Below are positions 56,139-64,000 of a stretch of DNA of 64,000 nucleotides, piece by piece. The DNA is from Halomonas sp. Bachu 37 (lineage in GTDB: Bacteria; Pseudomonadota; Gammaproteobacteria; Pseudomonadales; Halomonadaceae): NCBI RefSeq assembly GCF_039691755.1, contig NZ_CP137552.1:2418001-2482000 (forward strand), given 5' to 3'. The position numbers and the translations under genes were made by a program. The notes beneath the pieces were generated by a model. The model had not been told where the DNA came from and did no database searches. It was given only the letters and a program-made list of their open reading frames with translations. Each line of letters starts with the position of its first letter. The first letter of the stretch is position 1.

Positions 56139-56945
56139 TCAGCCAGTCTGAGCCGCGCGCCTGACGTTGGCAAGCAGCGGGCTTCCGGTGTCCGGGTCGG
56201 TCAGCAGTGTACATTCCACCTGATAGAGCGTGCGCACCAGGTCGGACGTCACCACCGTTGCCGGCGGGCCTTCGGCGATGATCTGCCCTTCGCGCATGGC
56301 GATCAAGTGGTCGGCATAGCGGCAGGCGCTGGCCAGGTCGTGCAGCACCATCACCACGGTACGGCCGTGATGGGCGAGGCGTTTCACCAGCTCGAATACT
56401 TCGATCTGGTGGCCGAGATCCAGCGCCGAGGTGGGTTCATCCAGCAGCAGAAGCGGGGTTTGCTGGGCAATGGTCATGGCGATCCAGGCACGCTGGCGCT
56501 GGCCACCGGAAAGCGCTTCGAGCGGCCTATCGGCCAGTTGCTCCAGCCCCGCCGCGGCCAGGGCGTGCTGGACGACGCGCTGATCCTCCGCCGACCACTG
56601 GCGCAGCCATCCCTGATGCGGCTGGCGGCCGAAGCGGATCAGTTCGGTGACGGTCAGTCCTTCCGGCGCCACGGCCTCCTGGGGCAACAGCGCCAGTTGG
56701 GTCGCCAATTCACGCGCGGGCAGGCGCTGAATGTCGGCGCCATCCAATAGTACCGCCCCGTGTTCAGGCTTGTGCAGGCGAGCGAGCCCGGCCAGTAGCG
56801 TGGATTTACCACAGCCGTTGGGGCCGACAATGGCGGTGACCTGGCCGCTGGGCAGGACCACATTCAAGCCATCGATGACCTGTCGCGAGCCGTAATTCAG
56901 GCTCAGCGCCTGGGTATGCAGTGTCGGCGTGGCATGTTGCTTCAT
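56139..56945 (-). CDS. fepC: Iron-siderophore ABC importer ATPase (FepC-like)
   Basis: The 268-residue protein has Walker A GPNGCGKSTLL, signature [13 protein letters not shown], Walker B LLLLDEPTSALDLGHQ and the switch His of LHDLASACRYADH. It powers uptake through the two FecCD-type permeases. The start at 56945 overlaps the upstream permease stop by four bases. The C-terminal QVECTLLTDPDTGSPLL is usual for FecE/FepC proteins. The name reflects family, not a proven substrate. Confidence 0.93.
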   Translation of the reverse strand: MKQHATPTLHTQALSLNYGSRQVIDGLNVVLPSGQVTAIVGPNGCGKSTLLAGLARLHKPEHGAVLLDGADIQRLPARELATQLALLPQEAVAPEGLTVTELIRFGRQPHQGWLRQWSAEDQRVVQHALAAAGLEQLADRPLEALSGGQRQRAWIAMTIAQQTPLLLLDEPTSALDLGHQIEVFELVKRLAHHGRTVVMVLHDLASACRYADHLIAMREGQIIAEGPPATVVTSDLVRTLYQVECTLLTDPDTGSPLLANVRRAAQTG

Positions 56946-58063
56946 GGGGAGCTCCGGTTGGCGCGCATTAGTATCCATAACAGCCAGGGGCCGCCTAACA
57001 CGGCGGTGACGATACCCACCGGTATTTCGATGGGCGCCAGCAGTGTGCGCCCGGCCAGATCTGCCAGCACCATCACTAACGCTCCAGCCAAGGCCGAGGA
57101 GATGACCGGTACACCCCGCGAAGACGACAGCGCACGGGCAATCTCGGGGCCGATCAGCCCCACCATGCCCACCGGCCCCGCCACGGCTACCGCTAAAGCC
57201 GTCAACACGACCGAAAGCATCAGCACCTGAAAGCGCCGCACCTTGACCACGATACCCAAGCCGCTGGCGGTGGCATCCTTGAAACGCAAAAGCGCCAGCG
57301 AACGCGCTAGCGCCAGGGCGGCGATAACGCCAAGCGTGAGCCCGACCGTCAGCAGTTGCATCGCGCCACTGGCGCGAGCGTTCAAGGTGCCCACCGTCCA
57401 CGGATAAGCGGCGTTGGCGGCATCGATCGCCACCCGTGCCAGCAGTAGTTGAGTAATCGCCCCGAACACCGCGCCCACGCCGATGCCCGCAACAATAAAG
57501 CGGTAACCATGGGTTCCGCTGCCCGCCGCCAGCCCGAACGTCAGCACGGCGGCAGTGGTCGCGCCGGCCAGCGCCATGGCGGGAGGCGCAATCGAAACGC
57601 CCATCCCCACTATCGAGGCAACGGCAAACGCCGTCGCGCCGTTATCGATCCCGATGATGCCCGGCGTGGCCAGCCGGTTGCGGGCCAGGGTCTGCATCAG
57701 TATCCCGGCCAAGGCAAAAGCCGCACCTGTCAGGCAGGCGGCGGTCAAGCGGGGCAAACGCAGCTCCTGCACCATGAAAGTCGCCATCATTTCACCCCGG
57801 CCAAACAGCGCCAGAACCGCCTCGCTCGGGGCGAGCAGCGTGCTGCCCAGGCTCAAATAAGCCAAGCCGGCGGCCAACAGAGCAAGCATCAGGCCGCCGC
57901 CGACCATGACGGCGCGCTGTTCCAGCAGCACACTGTAAGCTTGGCCCCGGCGCCGCCAGCCCAAACGCCAGTATCCGTCAGGCGCTATCACCCGGTCGCC
58001 AAGCTCATGCATGCTCGTCTCGCGAGACAGTGGATAGGTCGTCGTTTTCATCGATTGACTCAT
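56942..58063 (-). CDS. fepG: FecCD-family siderophore permease (FepG-like)
   Basis: The 373-residue polytopic protein has the FecCD pattern: QELRLPRLTAACLTGAAFAL, AGILMQTLARNRLATPGIIG, and GPVGMVGLIGPEIARALSSS near the C-terminus, the loop that contacts the ATPase. The N-terminus has about 50 extra hydrophilic residues before the first helix. The start at 58063 overlaps the preceding permease by four bases. Confidence 0.9.
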   Translation of the reverse strand: MSQSMKTTTYPLSRETSMHELGDRVIAPDGYWRLGWRRRGQAYSVLLEQRAVMVGGGLMLALLAAGLAYLSLGSTLLAPSEAVLALFGRGEMMATFMVQELRLPRLTAACLTGAAFALAGILMQTLARNRLATPGIIGIDNGATAFAVASIVGMGVSIAPPAMALAGATTAAVLTFGLAAGSGTHGYRFIVAGIGVGAVFGAITQLLLARVAIDAANAAYPWTVGTLNARASGAMQLLTVGLTLGVIAALALARSLALLRFKDATASGLGIVVKVRRFQVLMLSVVLTALAVAVAGPVGMVGLIGPEIARALSSSRGVPVISSALAGALVMVLADLAGRTLLAPIEIPVGIVTAVLGGPWLLWILMRANRSSP

Positions 58064-59073
58064 AGCATCGGCAACCGCTTGGCACGGACCACCGCGATCA
58101 ACACCGGGGCGCCGCATAGTGCCGTGAGCACACCCAGTGGCAGCTCGGAAGGCGCGACGACCACGCGAGAAACGATATCGGCGGCGAGAATCATCAGCGG
58201 GCCAATCGGCAGGCAGAACCACAGCGTTCGACGGATATCGGGGCCGGCGATCGCCCGTGCCACGAATGGCACCACCAGGCCCACAAAGGCGATCGGCCCG
58301 GCCATGGCGGTTGCCGCGCCCACCAGCACCGCCACACACAGCACCACCAGCCAGCGAATAACGGCGGGATGATGGCCAAGGCCAGTGGCAACACGCTCCC
58401 CCAGTGCCAGAGCAGCCAAGGGTCTCGCAATCAGCGCGATCACGCCACCGGCAACAAGGAGGCTTGGCAATACCGCCACGAGATCCGACAGACGGCGCCC
58501 GGCGAGACCGCCCACCACCCAGAAACGGATTTCATCGGCGGCACGCTGATCATAGAGCAGAAGCAGCGCGGAGAGCGAACCCAGCAATCCCGAAAATGCC
58601 GCCCCGGCCAGGACCAGGCGAACCGGGTCGTCGCCTACCCCGCGCATGCGCACAACACCCAGTACGCAAATGCAGCCCACCAGCGCACCCAACTGGGCCA
58701 CGCCAATGCGCAGGGTGGCGGCGCTGGCCCCCAGCACCAGTGCCAGCGCTACCGCGAAAGCGGCTCCGGCGCTGACACCCAGCAACCCTGGCTCGGCCAG
58801 GGGGTTGCGCGCCACGGCCTGGAGCAGCGCCCCCGATATACCTAATGCCACACCGACGGCGATGCCGATCAAGGTGCGCGGCCCGCGCAGCTCCCATACC
58901 ACGAAGTGGGCTTCACTGTCGGCGCTACCCCACAGCACGGCGAAGGCGCGGGAAGGAGAAACCTCGCCCGCGCCTATCAATAAACTGGTTCCCGCCATCG
59001 CCACCAATGCCATCAGCAGGACGAGAAATGCCGCCCGCGCATCCATGCGGGCGGCGAAACTCATGCTGATCAC
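58060..59073 (-). CDS. fepD: FecCD-family siderophore permease (FepD-like)
   Basis: The 337-residue protein has WELRGPRTLIGIAVGVALGI, SGALLQAVARNPLAEPGLLG and AGPIAFVGLVVPFVARAIAG, the same motifs as its partner. About nine membrane helices. A GTG at 59073 gives a four-base overlap with the binding-protein stop; an ATG at 59064 is an alternative start. Confidence 0.9.
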   Translation of the reverse strand: MISMSFAARMDARAAFLVLLMALVAMAGTSLLIGAGEVSPSRAFAVLWGSADSEAHFVVWELRGPRTLIGIAVGVALGISGALLQAVARNPLAEPGLLGVSAGAAFAVALALVLGASAATLRIGVAQLGALVGCICVLGVVRMRGVGDDPVRLVLAGAAFSGLLGSLSALLLLYDQRAADEIRFWVVGGLAGRRLSDLVAVLPSLLVAGGVIALIARPLAALALGERVATGLGHHPAVIRWLVVLCVAVLVGAATAMAGPIAFVGLVVPFVARAIAGPDIRRTLWFCLPIGPLMILAADIVSRVVVAPSELPLGVLTALCGAPVLIAVVRAKRLPML

Positions 59074-59996
59074 GGCAGAAGCGCTGCTTCGATGTCATCA
59101 AGAATGGCCAGCGCCGCCAAGGGGCCGCTTGCGCTGGTCCAGAGTTGGCCATCGACCGGTACCACTCGATCCTGCTGAACCACATTCAGCCGGTTGAAGG
59201 CGCTGCTCTGCGTGGCAGTTTCCAACGCGTCCTGGCCATCGGCGTTGAGGGTCGCGAGAAACAGCCAGTCGCCATCCACTCGGGACAGGTTTTCCAGGCT
59301 CAGAATATCGCTGTGTATCCCACCCTCGTTGAGTAAATCGCCATCTTCGACGTCCAGGCCAGCCGCCGCCATGATGCCGGTGGAGAAAATATGTTCGGAC
59401 ATCACCATCGGGCCGGCGGGCATCCAGCGCACCAGATAGGCGACTCCTCCCACGTCGGCCTCGGCCAACGCCGCCGCCAGTTCTTCACCGCGCTGCTCCA
59501 CCTCGACAATAGCGTCATTGACTTCGTTTTCACGGTTCAACGCCTGGCCAAAAAGGCGCGCTTCCGATTTCCATACATCACGCGATGTCTCTTGTGTCGG
59601 TGGCACCACGGTGGGGGCAATCCGCGACAGCAGCTGAAACTGCTCCTGCGGGAGTCTGGGTGGCGCCAGGATGAGATCGGGTTGCTGGGCCAGTACCGCT
59701 TCGATATTGATCTCTCGCACTACGCCCATGATGGCAGGTCGGTCAGCGTCCAGGTGCGCTTCGATATAACCGGCCACCCCGTCTCCACCACGTGTGGTGA
59801 CGGCGCCAAGCGGAGTGATACCCGCCGCCAGCGCAGTATCCAGGGCGCCTTCGTAAAGCGTCACCACCCGCTCGGGAGTACCTTCTATTTCCACTTCGCC
59901 ATAAGCGGTATCCAGCGTACGCGCCTGGGCAACGCCCATCGCCAACCCGCTCAATAGCACGCCGATGAGACCACTACGCAAGCTTGTTCCCAACAT
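59070..59996 (-). CDS. Periplasmic iron-siderophore binding protein (FepB/FecB-like)
   Basis: From the ATG at 59996 (GAGGAAAC upstream) the 308-residue protein has a signal peptide (GLIGVLLSGLAMGVAQA) and a class III periplasmic-binding fold: RVVTLYEGALDTALAAGITP, EAVLAQQPDLILAPP and a C-terminal lobe. The long connecting helix is VWKSEARLFGQALNRENEVN. It delivers ferric siderophore to the FecCD permeases. It is the first gene of a five-gene minus-strand operon, divergent from a TonB receptor. Confidence 0.9.
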   Translation of the reverse strand: MLGTSLRSGLIGVLLSGLAMGVAQARTLDTAYGEVEIEGTPERVVTLYEGALDTALAAGITPLGAVTTRGGDGVAGYIEAHLDADRPAIMGVVREINIEAVLAQQPDLILAPPRLPQEQFQLLSRIAPTVVPPTQETSRDVWKSEARLFGQALNRENEVNDAIVEVEQRGEELAAALAEADVGGVAYLVRWMPAGPMVMSEHIFSTGIMAAAGLDVEDGDLLNEGGIHSDILSLENLSRVDGDWLFLATLNADGQDALETATQSSAFNRLNVVQQDRVVPVDGQLWTSASGPLAALAILDDIEAALLP

Positions 59997-60025
59997 GATG
60001 TTTCCTCGATACGATACATTCTCTG

Positions 60026-60041
60026 GATAATAACGATTCTC
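60026..60041. promoter_or_regulatory. fur box: Fur-box-like site upstream of the importer operon
   Basis: GATAATAACGATTCTC fits the GATAAT-rich Fur consensus with its inverted hexamers (GATAAT n GATTCTC). It lies 30 bases upstream of the binding-protein start. Related AT-rich stretches (CTTATCATTCTC at 60163 and ATTTGAAAATCAATGTCATT at 60211) lie nearer the TonB receptor. Confidence 0.6.
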
Positions 60042-60133
60042 AAAAACAGTTGCACCAATATTCGCTCGAATAGCCCGTTCCATTTCTCGCAACGACACTT
60101 TTCGAGCGACCACACTGAAACCTCTCGCATATC

Positions 60134-60152
60134 CGTTGCGAAAATCGCAACG
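60134..60152. promoter_or_regulatory. Inverted repeat in the divergent iron-uptake promoter
   Basis: CGTTGCG (60134-60140) and CGCAACG (60146-60152) form a perfect 7-bp inverted repeat around AAAAT. It differs from a Fur box and could be an operator for another regulator, for example the LysR protein downstream. CTCGCAACGACA at 60087 resembles one arm. Confidence 0.45.
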
Positions 60153-60262
60153 AATTGTTCCGCTTATCATTCTCGAAACTGGGAACTTTTCTTTCTAGAA
60201 TGCACATCTCATTTGAAAATCAATGTCATTAGCGATCCGTTATCGATACCCAGGGAACTGAC

Positions 60263-62395
60263 ATGCCTCGTTTTATTCGTACCACCATGGCCAGCGCTGT
60301 CACGCTCGCAATCACCACCGTTGCAGCCCAAGCCCAGGAAACCGCTCAACTGGATAATATCGTGGTCTCGGCCAGCGGCTTTGAGCAGGCCATGGTGGAC
60401 GCCCCTGCCAGCATTTCGGTCGTCACTCGCGAGCAACTACAACGCGAGCGAATCACCAGCGTTGCCGATGCACTGCGCAACGTAGAGGGTGTGGATGTGG
60501 GCGGCTCGGTGGGTAAAACCGGCGGAAGTAATATCAGCATGCGCGGCATGCCCAGCGACTACACACTTATCCTGATCGACGGCCGTCGTCAGAATCCGGC
60601 GGGTAGCGTGACACCCAACGGGTTCGGCGAGACTTCGACCAGCTTCTTCCCGCCAGTCGCGAGTATCGAGCGTATCGAGGTGATTCGTGGGCCGATGTCG
60701 ACGCTATACGGCTCCGATGCCATGGGCGGTGTGATCAACATCATCACCCGCAAGATCGATCGCGAATGGACCGGCTCCGTCGGTATCCAGAATACCTTCA
60801 ACGAGGACCGCGACTTTGGTGACCGACGCGCGATCAACCTCTACACCAGCGGTCCGCTGGTTGAAGATACGTTGGGCGTGCAGCTGCGCGGCCGGTTTTA
60901 TGAGCGCGACGCTTCCGAACTCATCTATAGCGATGAAAACGGAGAGCCGGTAGAGGTCAGCCAGCGCGGCCCAAGCCCGGTGGAGGGCGATACCTATAAC
61001 CTGGGCGGCAAATTGACCTGGACCCCCACCGACAGCCACGACCTGTGGCTCGATGGCGAGGTCAACCGCCAGCGCTACAATAACGACGAGTGCCAGCTTG
61101 GTACGTTGGATGGGCGCACCCGCAGCTGTGCACCGGACCCCGGCAGCGCCACCGGCTACTCGGATGAACTGCGTTTCGAGCGTGAGCAAGTTGCCATCGG
61201 TCATACCAGCCGTTTTGCTACGGGCACCCTGGAATCCAGCCTGATGCGCAATACCACCGAAACCAAGGGCCGCACCATTCCCGGCACGGTGGGTGAGGCC
61301 TACGCTGGCTTCCCGAGCATTGTCGGCGGTGACCCGCGCGAGCTGGAAACCACCAACACGGTGCTCGACAGCAAATTCATCATGCCACTGGCCAATCATA
61401 TGACCACCCTGGGCATGCAGTGGTGGGACGCCGAACTCGACGACGGCCTGGCCGGGGAAACCTTCGAGCAGACCATGTGGTCGCTGTTTGCGGAAGACGA
61501 ATGGCTGCTGCGCGACGACCTGGCGCTGACGCTGGGTGGACGCTACGACCATCACGACGCCTTCGGCAGCCAGTTCAGCCCACGGGGTTATCTGGTATGG
61601 AACACCACACCCGAGTGGACGTTGAAAGGCGGTGTCAGCCGTGGCTACAAGACGCCTTCGCTCAACGATCTTCACGACGGCATCAATGGCGTCACCGGGC
61701 AGGGTACGATATTGACCATCGGCAACCCCGACCTTGAGCCGGAAACCAGCACCAGCAGCGAGATCGGCGCGTACTACGATAACCAGCAAGGCTTTACCGC
61801 CAGTGCCACGCTGTTCTACAACCAGTTCGACGACAAGATCGCCAGCGGCAACGATATCCTGGTCGAAAACGATCCGCTGATTCCCGACGGCCTGTATGGC
61901 CAGGACATCAATATCGACGAAGCCGTCACCCAGGGGGTGGAACTCGCTACCGGTTACCAGTTCACCCCAGCATGGCGATTGAATGCCAACTACACCTACA
62001 CCGACAGCGAGCAGAAAAGCGGCGATGACGCCGGCGATCCACTGACCGATACCCCCGAACACGCCATTAACGCTACCTTGCGCTGGCAGACAACGGCGAA
62101 GCTGGACACCTGGTTCTCGGCCGAGTATCGCAGCGAGCGTTATCGCAGTCGTGAACGGGTACGTGGCGCGCCTTCGTTCGATGACCTGGGCGATTTCAAG
62201 GCCTATTCACTGTTCCACCTGGGCGGCAATTACGCGGTGACGAATAACCTGAACCTCAGCGCCACGATCTATAACCTGTTCGACAAGGACTTTGTCGACT
62301 ACCGCGCCTACGGCGATGGCACCAGCTTCGGCAACGTCTATGCCAACAGCGAGGAAGGGCGGCGCCTGTGGCTATCCGCTCGCTACGAGTTCTAG
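60263..62395 (+). CDS. TonB-dependent siderophore receptor
   Basis: The 710-residue outer-membrane protein has a signal peptide (MASAVTLAITTVAAQA), a TonB-box-like LDNIVVSAS near residue 32, the plug domain (DAPASISVVTREQL, VGGSVGKTGGSNISMRGMPS, IERIEVIRGPMSTLYGSDAM then GGVINIITRK) and a beta-barrel ending RRLWLSARYEF with the terminal Phe. It resembles FepA/CirA-type catecholate receptors. Cysteines in DECQLGTLDGRTRSCAPDPG suggest a disulfide-bonded extracellular loop. Opposite the importer operon, controlled from a shared promoter. Confidence 0.93.
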   Translation: MPRFIRTTMASAVTLAITTVAAQAQETAQLDNIVVSASGFEQAMVDAPASISVVTREQLQRERITSVADALRNVEGVDVGGSVGKTGGSNISMRGMPSDYTLILIDGRRQNPAGSVTPNGFGETSTSFFPPVASIERIEVIRGPMSTLYGSDAMGGVINIITRKIDREWTGSVGIQNTFNEDRDFGDRRAINLYTSGPLVEDTLGVQLRGRFYERDASELIYSDENGEPVEVSQRGPSPVEGDTYNLGGKLTWTPTDSHDLWLDGEVNRQRYNNDECQLGTLDGRTRSCAPDPGSATGYSDELRFEREQVAIGHTSRFATGTLESSLMRNTTETKGRTIPGTVGEAYAGFPSIVGGDPRELETTNTVLDSKFIMPLANHMTTLGMQWWDAELDDGLAGETFEQTMWSLFAEDEWLLRDDLALTLGGRYDHHDAFGSQFSPRGYLVWNTTPEWTLKGGVSRGYKTPSLNDLHDGINGVTGQGTILTIGNPDLEPETSTSSEIGAYYDNQQGFTASATLFYNQFDDKIASGNDILVENDPLIPDGLYGQDINIDEAVTQGVELATGYQFTPAWRLNANYTYTDSEQKSGDDAGDPLTDTPEHAINATLRWQTTAKLDTWFSAEYRSERYRSRERVRGAPSFDDLGDFKAYSLFHLGGNYAVTNNLNLSATIYNLFDKDFVDYRAYGDGTSFGNVYANSEEGRRLWLSARYEF

Positions 62396-62431
62396 TCCCG
62401 CTCGCATCTTGAGCTCGCTTGCTGTTCGATT

Positions 62432-62456
62432 GCCCCGACCGTGTTCGGGGCTTTTT
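62432..62456 (+). terminator. Rho-independent terminator after the TonB receptor
   Basis: GCCCCGA (62432-62438) pairs with TCGGGGC (62445-62451) around CCGTGT and is followed by TTTTT. Confidence 0.85.
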
Positions 62457-62576
62457 AATTCAGTATCGATTGGCGTGATTTTATGTCGACCAGAGCCATT
62501 AACGCGAATTATTTTCATTCATAGTAATCTATGCCACACTCCTCTCTCTTCAGTCCCGAATTGCAGCGTGCTCACC

Positions 62577-63527
62577 ATGCATGATCTCGACGAACTGGCC
62601 GCGTTTGCCGCCGTCATGGAATCGGGTAGTCTGACCCGCAGCGCCCATGACCTGGGCCTGGCCAAGTCCACCTTGAGCCGACGCATCAGCCAGTTGGAAA
62701 CCCGTCTGGGCCAGCCCTTGATGCGCCGGCAGGCCAATCGCTTGCTGCCCACCGAAGCCGGGCAGATGTTTCACGGCTATTGTCGCAAGATTCTGGAACT
62801 TGCCGAACAGAGCCAGTGCGCGCTGGACACCCTGCGTCACGAGGTCAGCGGAGAACTGGAAGTTCATGTCCATGGCAGTCTGGTACGCTCCTGGCTCTCC
62901 GAGGTGGTGTATCGCTTCATGGACCGCTACCCCGGCGTCAACCTGACGGTACGCACCTGCGATACTCCTCCCCAGAGCCCCGACACCCATGCCGTTACCC
63001 TGTGGCTGGGCCAATTTCCCGATGTCGGCTTGCGTCACGAGACCCTGGGTTGGCTCACTCGCAGTATTTACGCCCATCCCGATTATTTCGCGCGCGAGGG
63101 AACACCGGATCACCCCCGTGAGCTGGCTCACCACGCATGGGTGGATCTGCTCGGCGAGACGGACGACGGACTGGTACTGAACCATGCTCAGCTTGGAAGT
63201 TATCGCTTCTCCCCGCCCATTTCCCGGCTAAAGGTGGACCAGCACTGCCTGCACAATGACGCCCTGGCCCAAGGCCGGGGCCTGGGCGTGTTGGCCGACT
63301 GGTTGGCCGCACGGCGTGAAGATGCCCATCCCGGTTGCCTCCAGCGCTGCCTTCCCGGCTGGGCACCGGCTCCAATGGCGTTGAATGCGCTTCACGCTTT
63401 CGGTCATCAACCACGCAAGGTGACGGCCCTGATGGTACTGTTACGCGAGGCTGTCCCCGCCCCATGGAAGCCCGCTTCCCTTGCGGAAACCCAGCTTCCG
63501 TCCGGCAACGATCTCGCCTTCGGCTGA
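62577..63527 (+). CDS. LysR-family transcriptional regulator
   Basis: From the ATG at 62577 the 316-residue protein has a LysR helix-turn-helix (AFAAVMESGSLTRSAHDLGL, AKSTLSRRISQLETRLGQPL) and a truncated-looking effector domain (GELEVHVHGSLVRSWLSEVV). The longer frame from 62292 lies inside the receptor gene and is rejected. It is between the siderophore receptor and an AEC transporter and could control either. Confidence 0.88.
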   Translation: MHDLDELAAFAAVMESGSLTRSAHDLGLAKSTLSRRISQLETRLGQPLMRRQANRLLPTEAGQMFHGYCRKILELAEQSQCALDTLRHEVSGELEVHVHGSLVRSWLSEVVYRFMDRYPGVNLTVRTCDTPPQSPDTHAVTLWLGQFPDVGLRHETLGWLTRSIYAHPDYFAREGTPDHPRELAHHAWVDLLGETDDGLVLNHAQLGSYRFSPPISRLKVDQHCLHNDALAQGRGLGVLADWLAARREDAHPGCLQRCLPGWAPAPMALNALHAFGHQPRKVTALMVLLREAVPAPWKPASLAETQLPSGNDLAFG

Positions 63528-63600
63528 AGGCGCTGTTGCATCAGCCATTGCTCATTGATCACAATGCGTCGACATTGCGCATATCGACCAAGGAAACGCC

Positions 63601-64000
63601 ATGCTCGCCGAACTGTTTGCCGTCATGGCGCCCGTACTGGCCGGTGCCGGCCTGGGATTCACCTGGGTGCGCCTGGGCCACCCCTACCCCATCGATTTCG
63701 TCACTCGGCTGGTCTTCAATATCGGTACCCCCTGCCTGGTATTGGCATCGCTTTCCGGTGCCCAGATCGAGGCATCAACATTCGGCCGAACCATGCTGGC
63801 AACCGCCATGGTGATCATCTGCATGGCGGCGGCCACGCTAGTGGTCGCTCGCCTGCTGCGTCGGGACTGGCGCGTGCTGCTGGCCCCCATGATGTACCCC
63901 AACACCGGCAACATGGGTTTGCCCGTGGTGCTTTATGCCTTCGGCAGCGCCGGCTTCGCCTACGGCATTACCATCATGGTCACCGTGTCGCTGTTTCAGT
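63601..64000 (+). CDS. AEC-family transporter (3' end outside window)
   Basis: The first 133 residues are visible. AELFAVMAPVLAGAGLGFTW and VTRLVFNIGTPCLVLASLSG are the family N-terminal helices with the conserved NxGTPC, and MMYPNTGNMGLPVVLYAFG is the NTGNMG motif of auxin-efflux-carrier/malonate-type transporters. AAGGAAAC precedes the ATG. The substrate is probably a carboxylate or amino-acid-like molecule. Confidence 0.88.
   Translation, partial: MLAELFAVMAPVLAGAGLGFTWVRLGHPYPIDFVTRLVFNIGTPCLVLASLSGAQIEASTFGRTMLATAMVIICMAAATLVVARLLRRDWRVLLAPMMYPNTGNMGLPVVLYAFGSAGFAYGITIMVTVSLFQ

Noticed and set aside
60704..62062. Minus-strand frame of about 450 codons opposite the TonB receptor
   Set aside because: The receptor frame has a signal peptide, plug motifs and a terminal Phe; the opposite frame has none of the marks of a real protein.

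Overview
The window is bacterial and most likely comes from a halophilic gammaproteobacterium of the Halomonas type. I base this on protein resemblance (liu leucine-degradation genes, TRAP transporters, a FepBCDG-like iron system, an Rnk remnant, a PpyR-like membrane protein), gamma-type gene organisation and an acid-rich, GC-rich core. The genus is an inference and no database was searched.

Layout. 1-598: partial extradiol dioxygenase. 824-2340: a gene fragment cut by an IS481-family element. 2340-12791: an acyl-CoA catabolic island with acyl-CoA thioesterase II, type III pantothenate kinase, a CaiB/BaiF CoA-transferase, a PaaI-like thioesterase and an IclR regulator. Divergent from iclR lie an acyl-CoA synthetase, a MaoC-like hydratase and a complete TRAP transporter (dctQPM), which together look like uptake and CoA-activation of an unidentified carboxylic acid. 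12896-18329: liuBCDE of leucine/isovalerate catabolism, without the usual liuR and liuA upstream. 18330-24014: gene debris (half an EAL domain, IS3 fragments) around an intact SDR/LysR pair and a persulfide-dioxygenase-like MBL-rhodanese protein.

24015-47390 is dominated by insertion sequences. There are three apparently identical 1226-bp IS5-family copies with YTAR target duplications. Two IS481-family elements lie here, with a third copy at 1037-2038. Two IS3-family elements have A-AAA-AAG frameshift sites. Between them lie an NCS2 purine/pyrimidine permease, decayed chemotaxis-receptor and Rnk genes, small conserved genes, and a type III restriction subunit missing its Walker A region. Also present are a pair of secreted unknown proteins and a phage-like recombination module (ERF annealing protein, YqaJ exonuclease, RadC split by an IS, DUF932 protein).

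45187-53502 looks like the distal part of an integrative element. It holds a 1.2-kb non-coding region with short repeats, a Gp2/YagK-YfjJ-type replication protein, a DUF3987 P-loop protein broken by a frameshift, an orphan gene, an AlpA-like regulator and a tyrosine recombinase. The recombinase lies 39 bases from the 3' end of a tRNA-Ile2(CAU) gene.

53640-64000 returns to core-like sequence. It has a YceI protein and a tightly overlapping iron-siderophore ABC importer operon with an ABC exporter. Opposite, across a promoter with Fur-like sites, is a TonB-dependent receptor, followed by a LysR regulator and the start of an AEC-family transporter.

The most interesting observations are: IS481-family transposases whose stop codon is supplied by the CCTAG target duplication; nested insertion of these elements at the CTAG border of IS5-type ends; the split recombination module; the Gp2/DUF3987/AlpA/Int element; and a secreted protein with an internal duplication.
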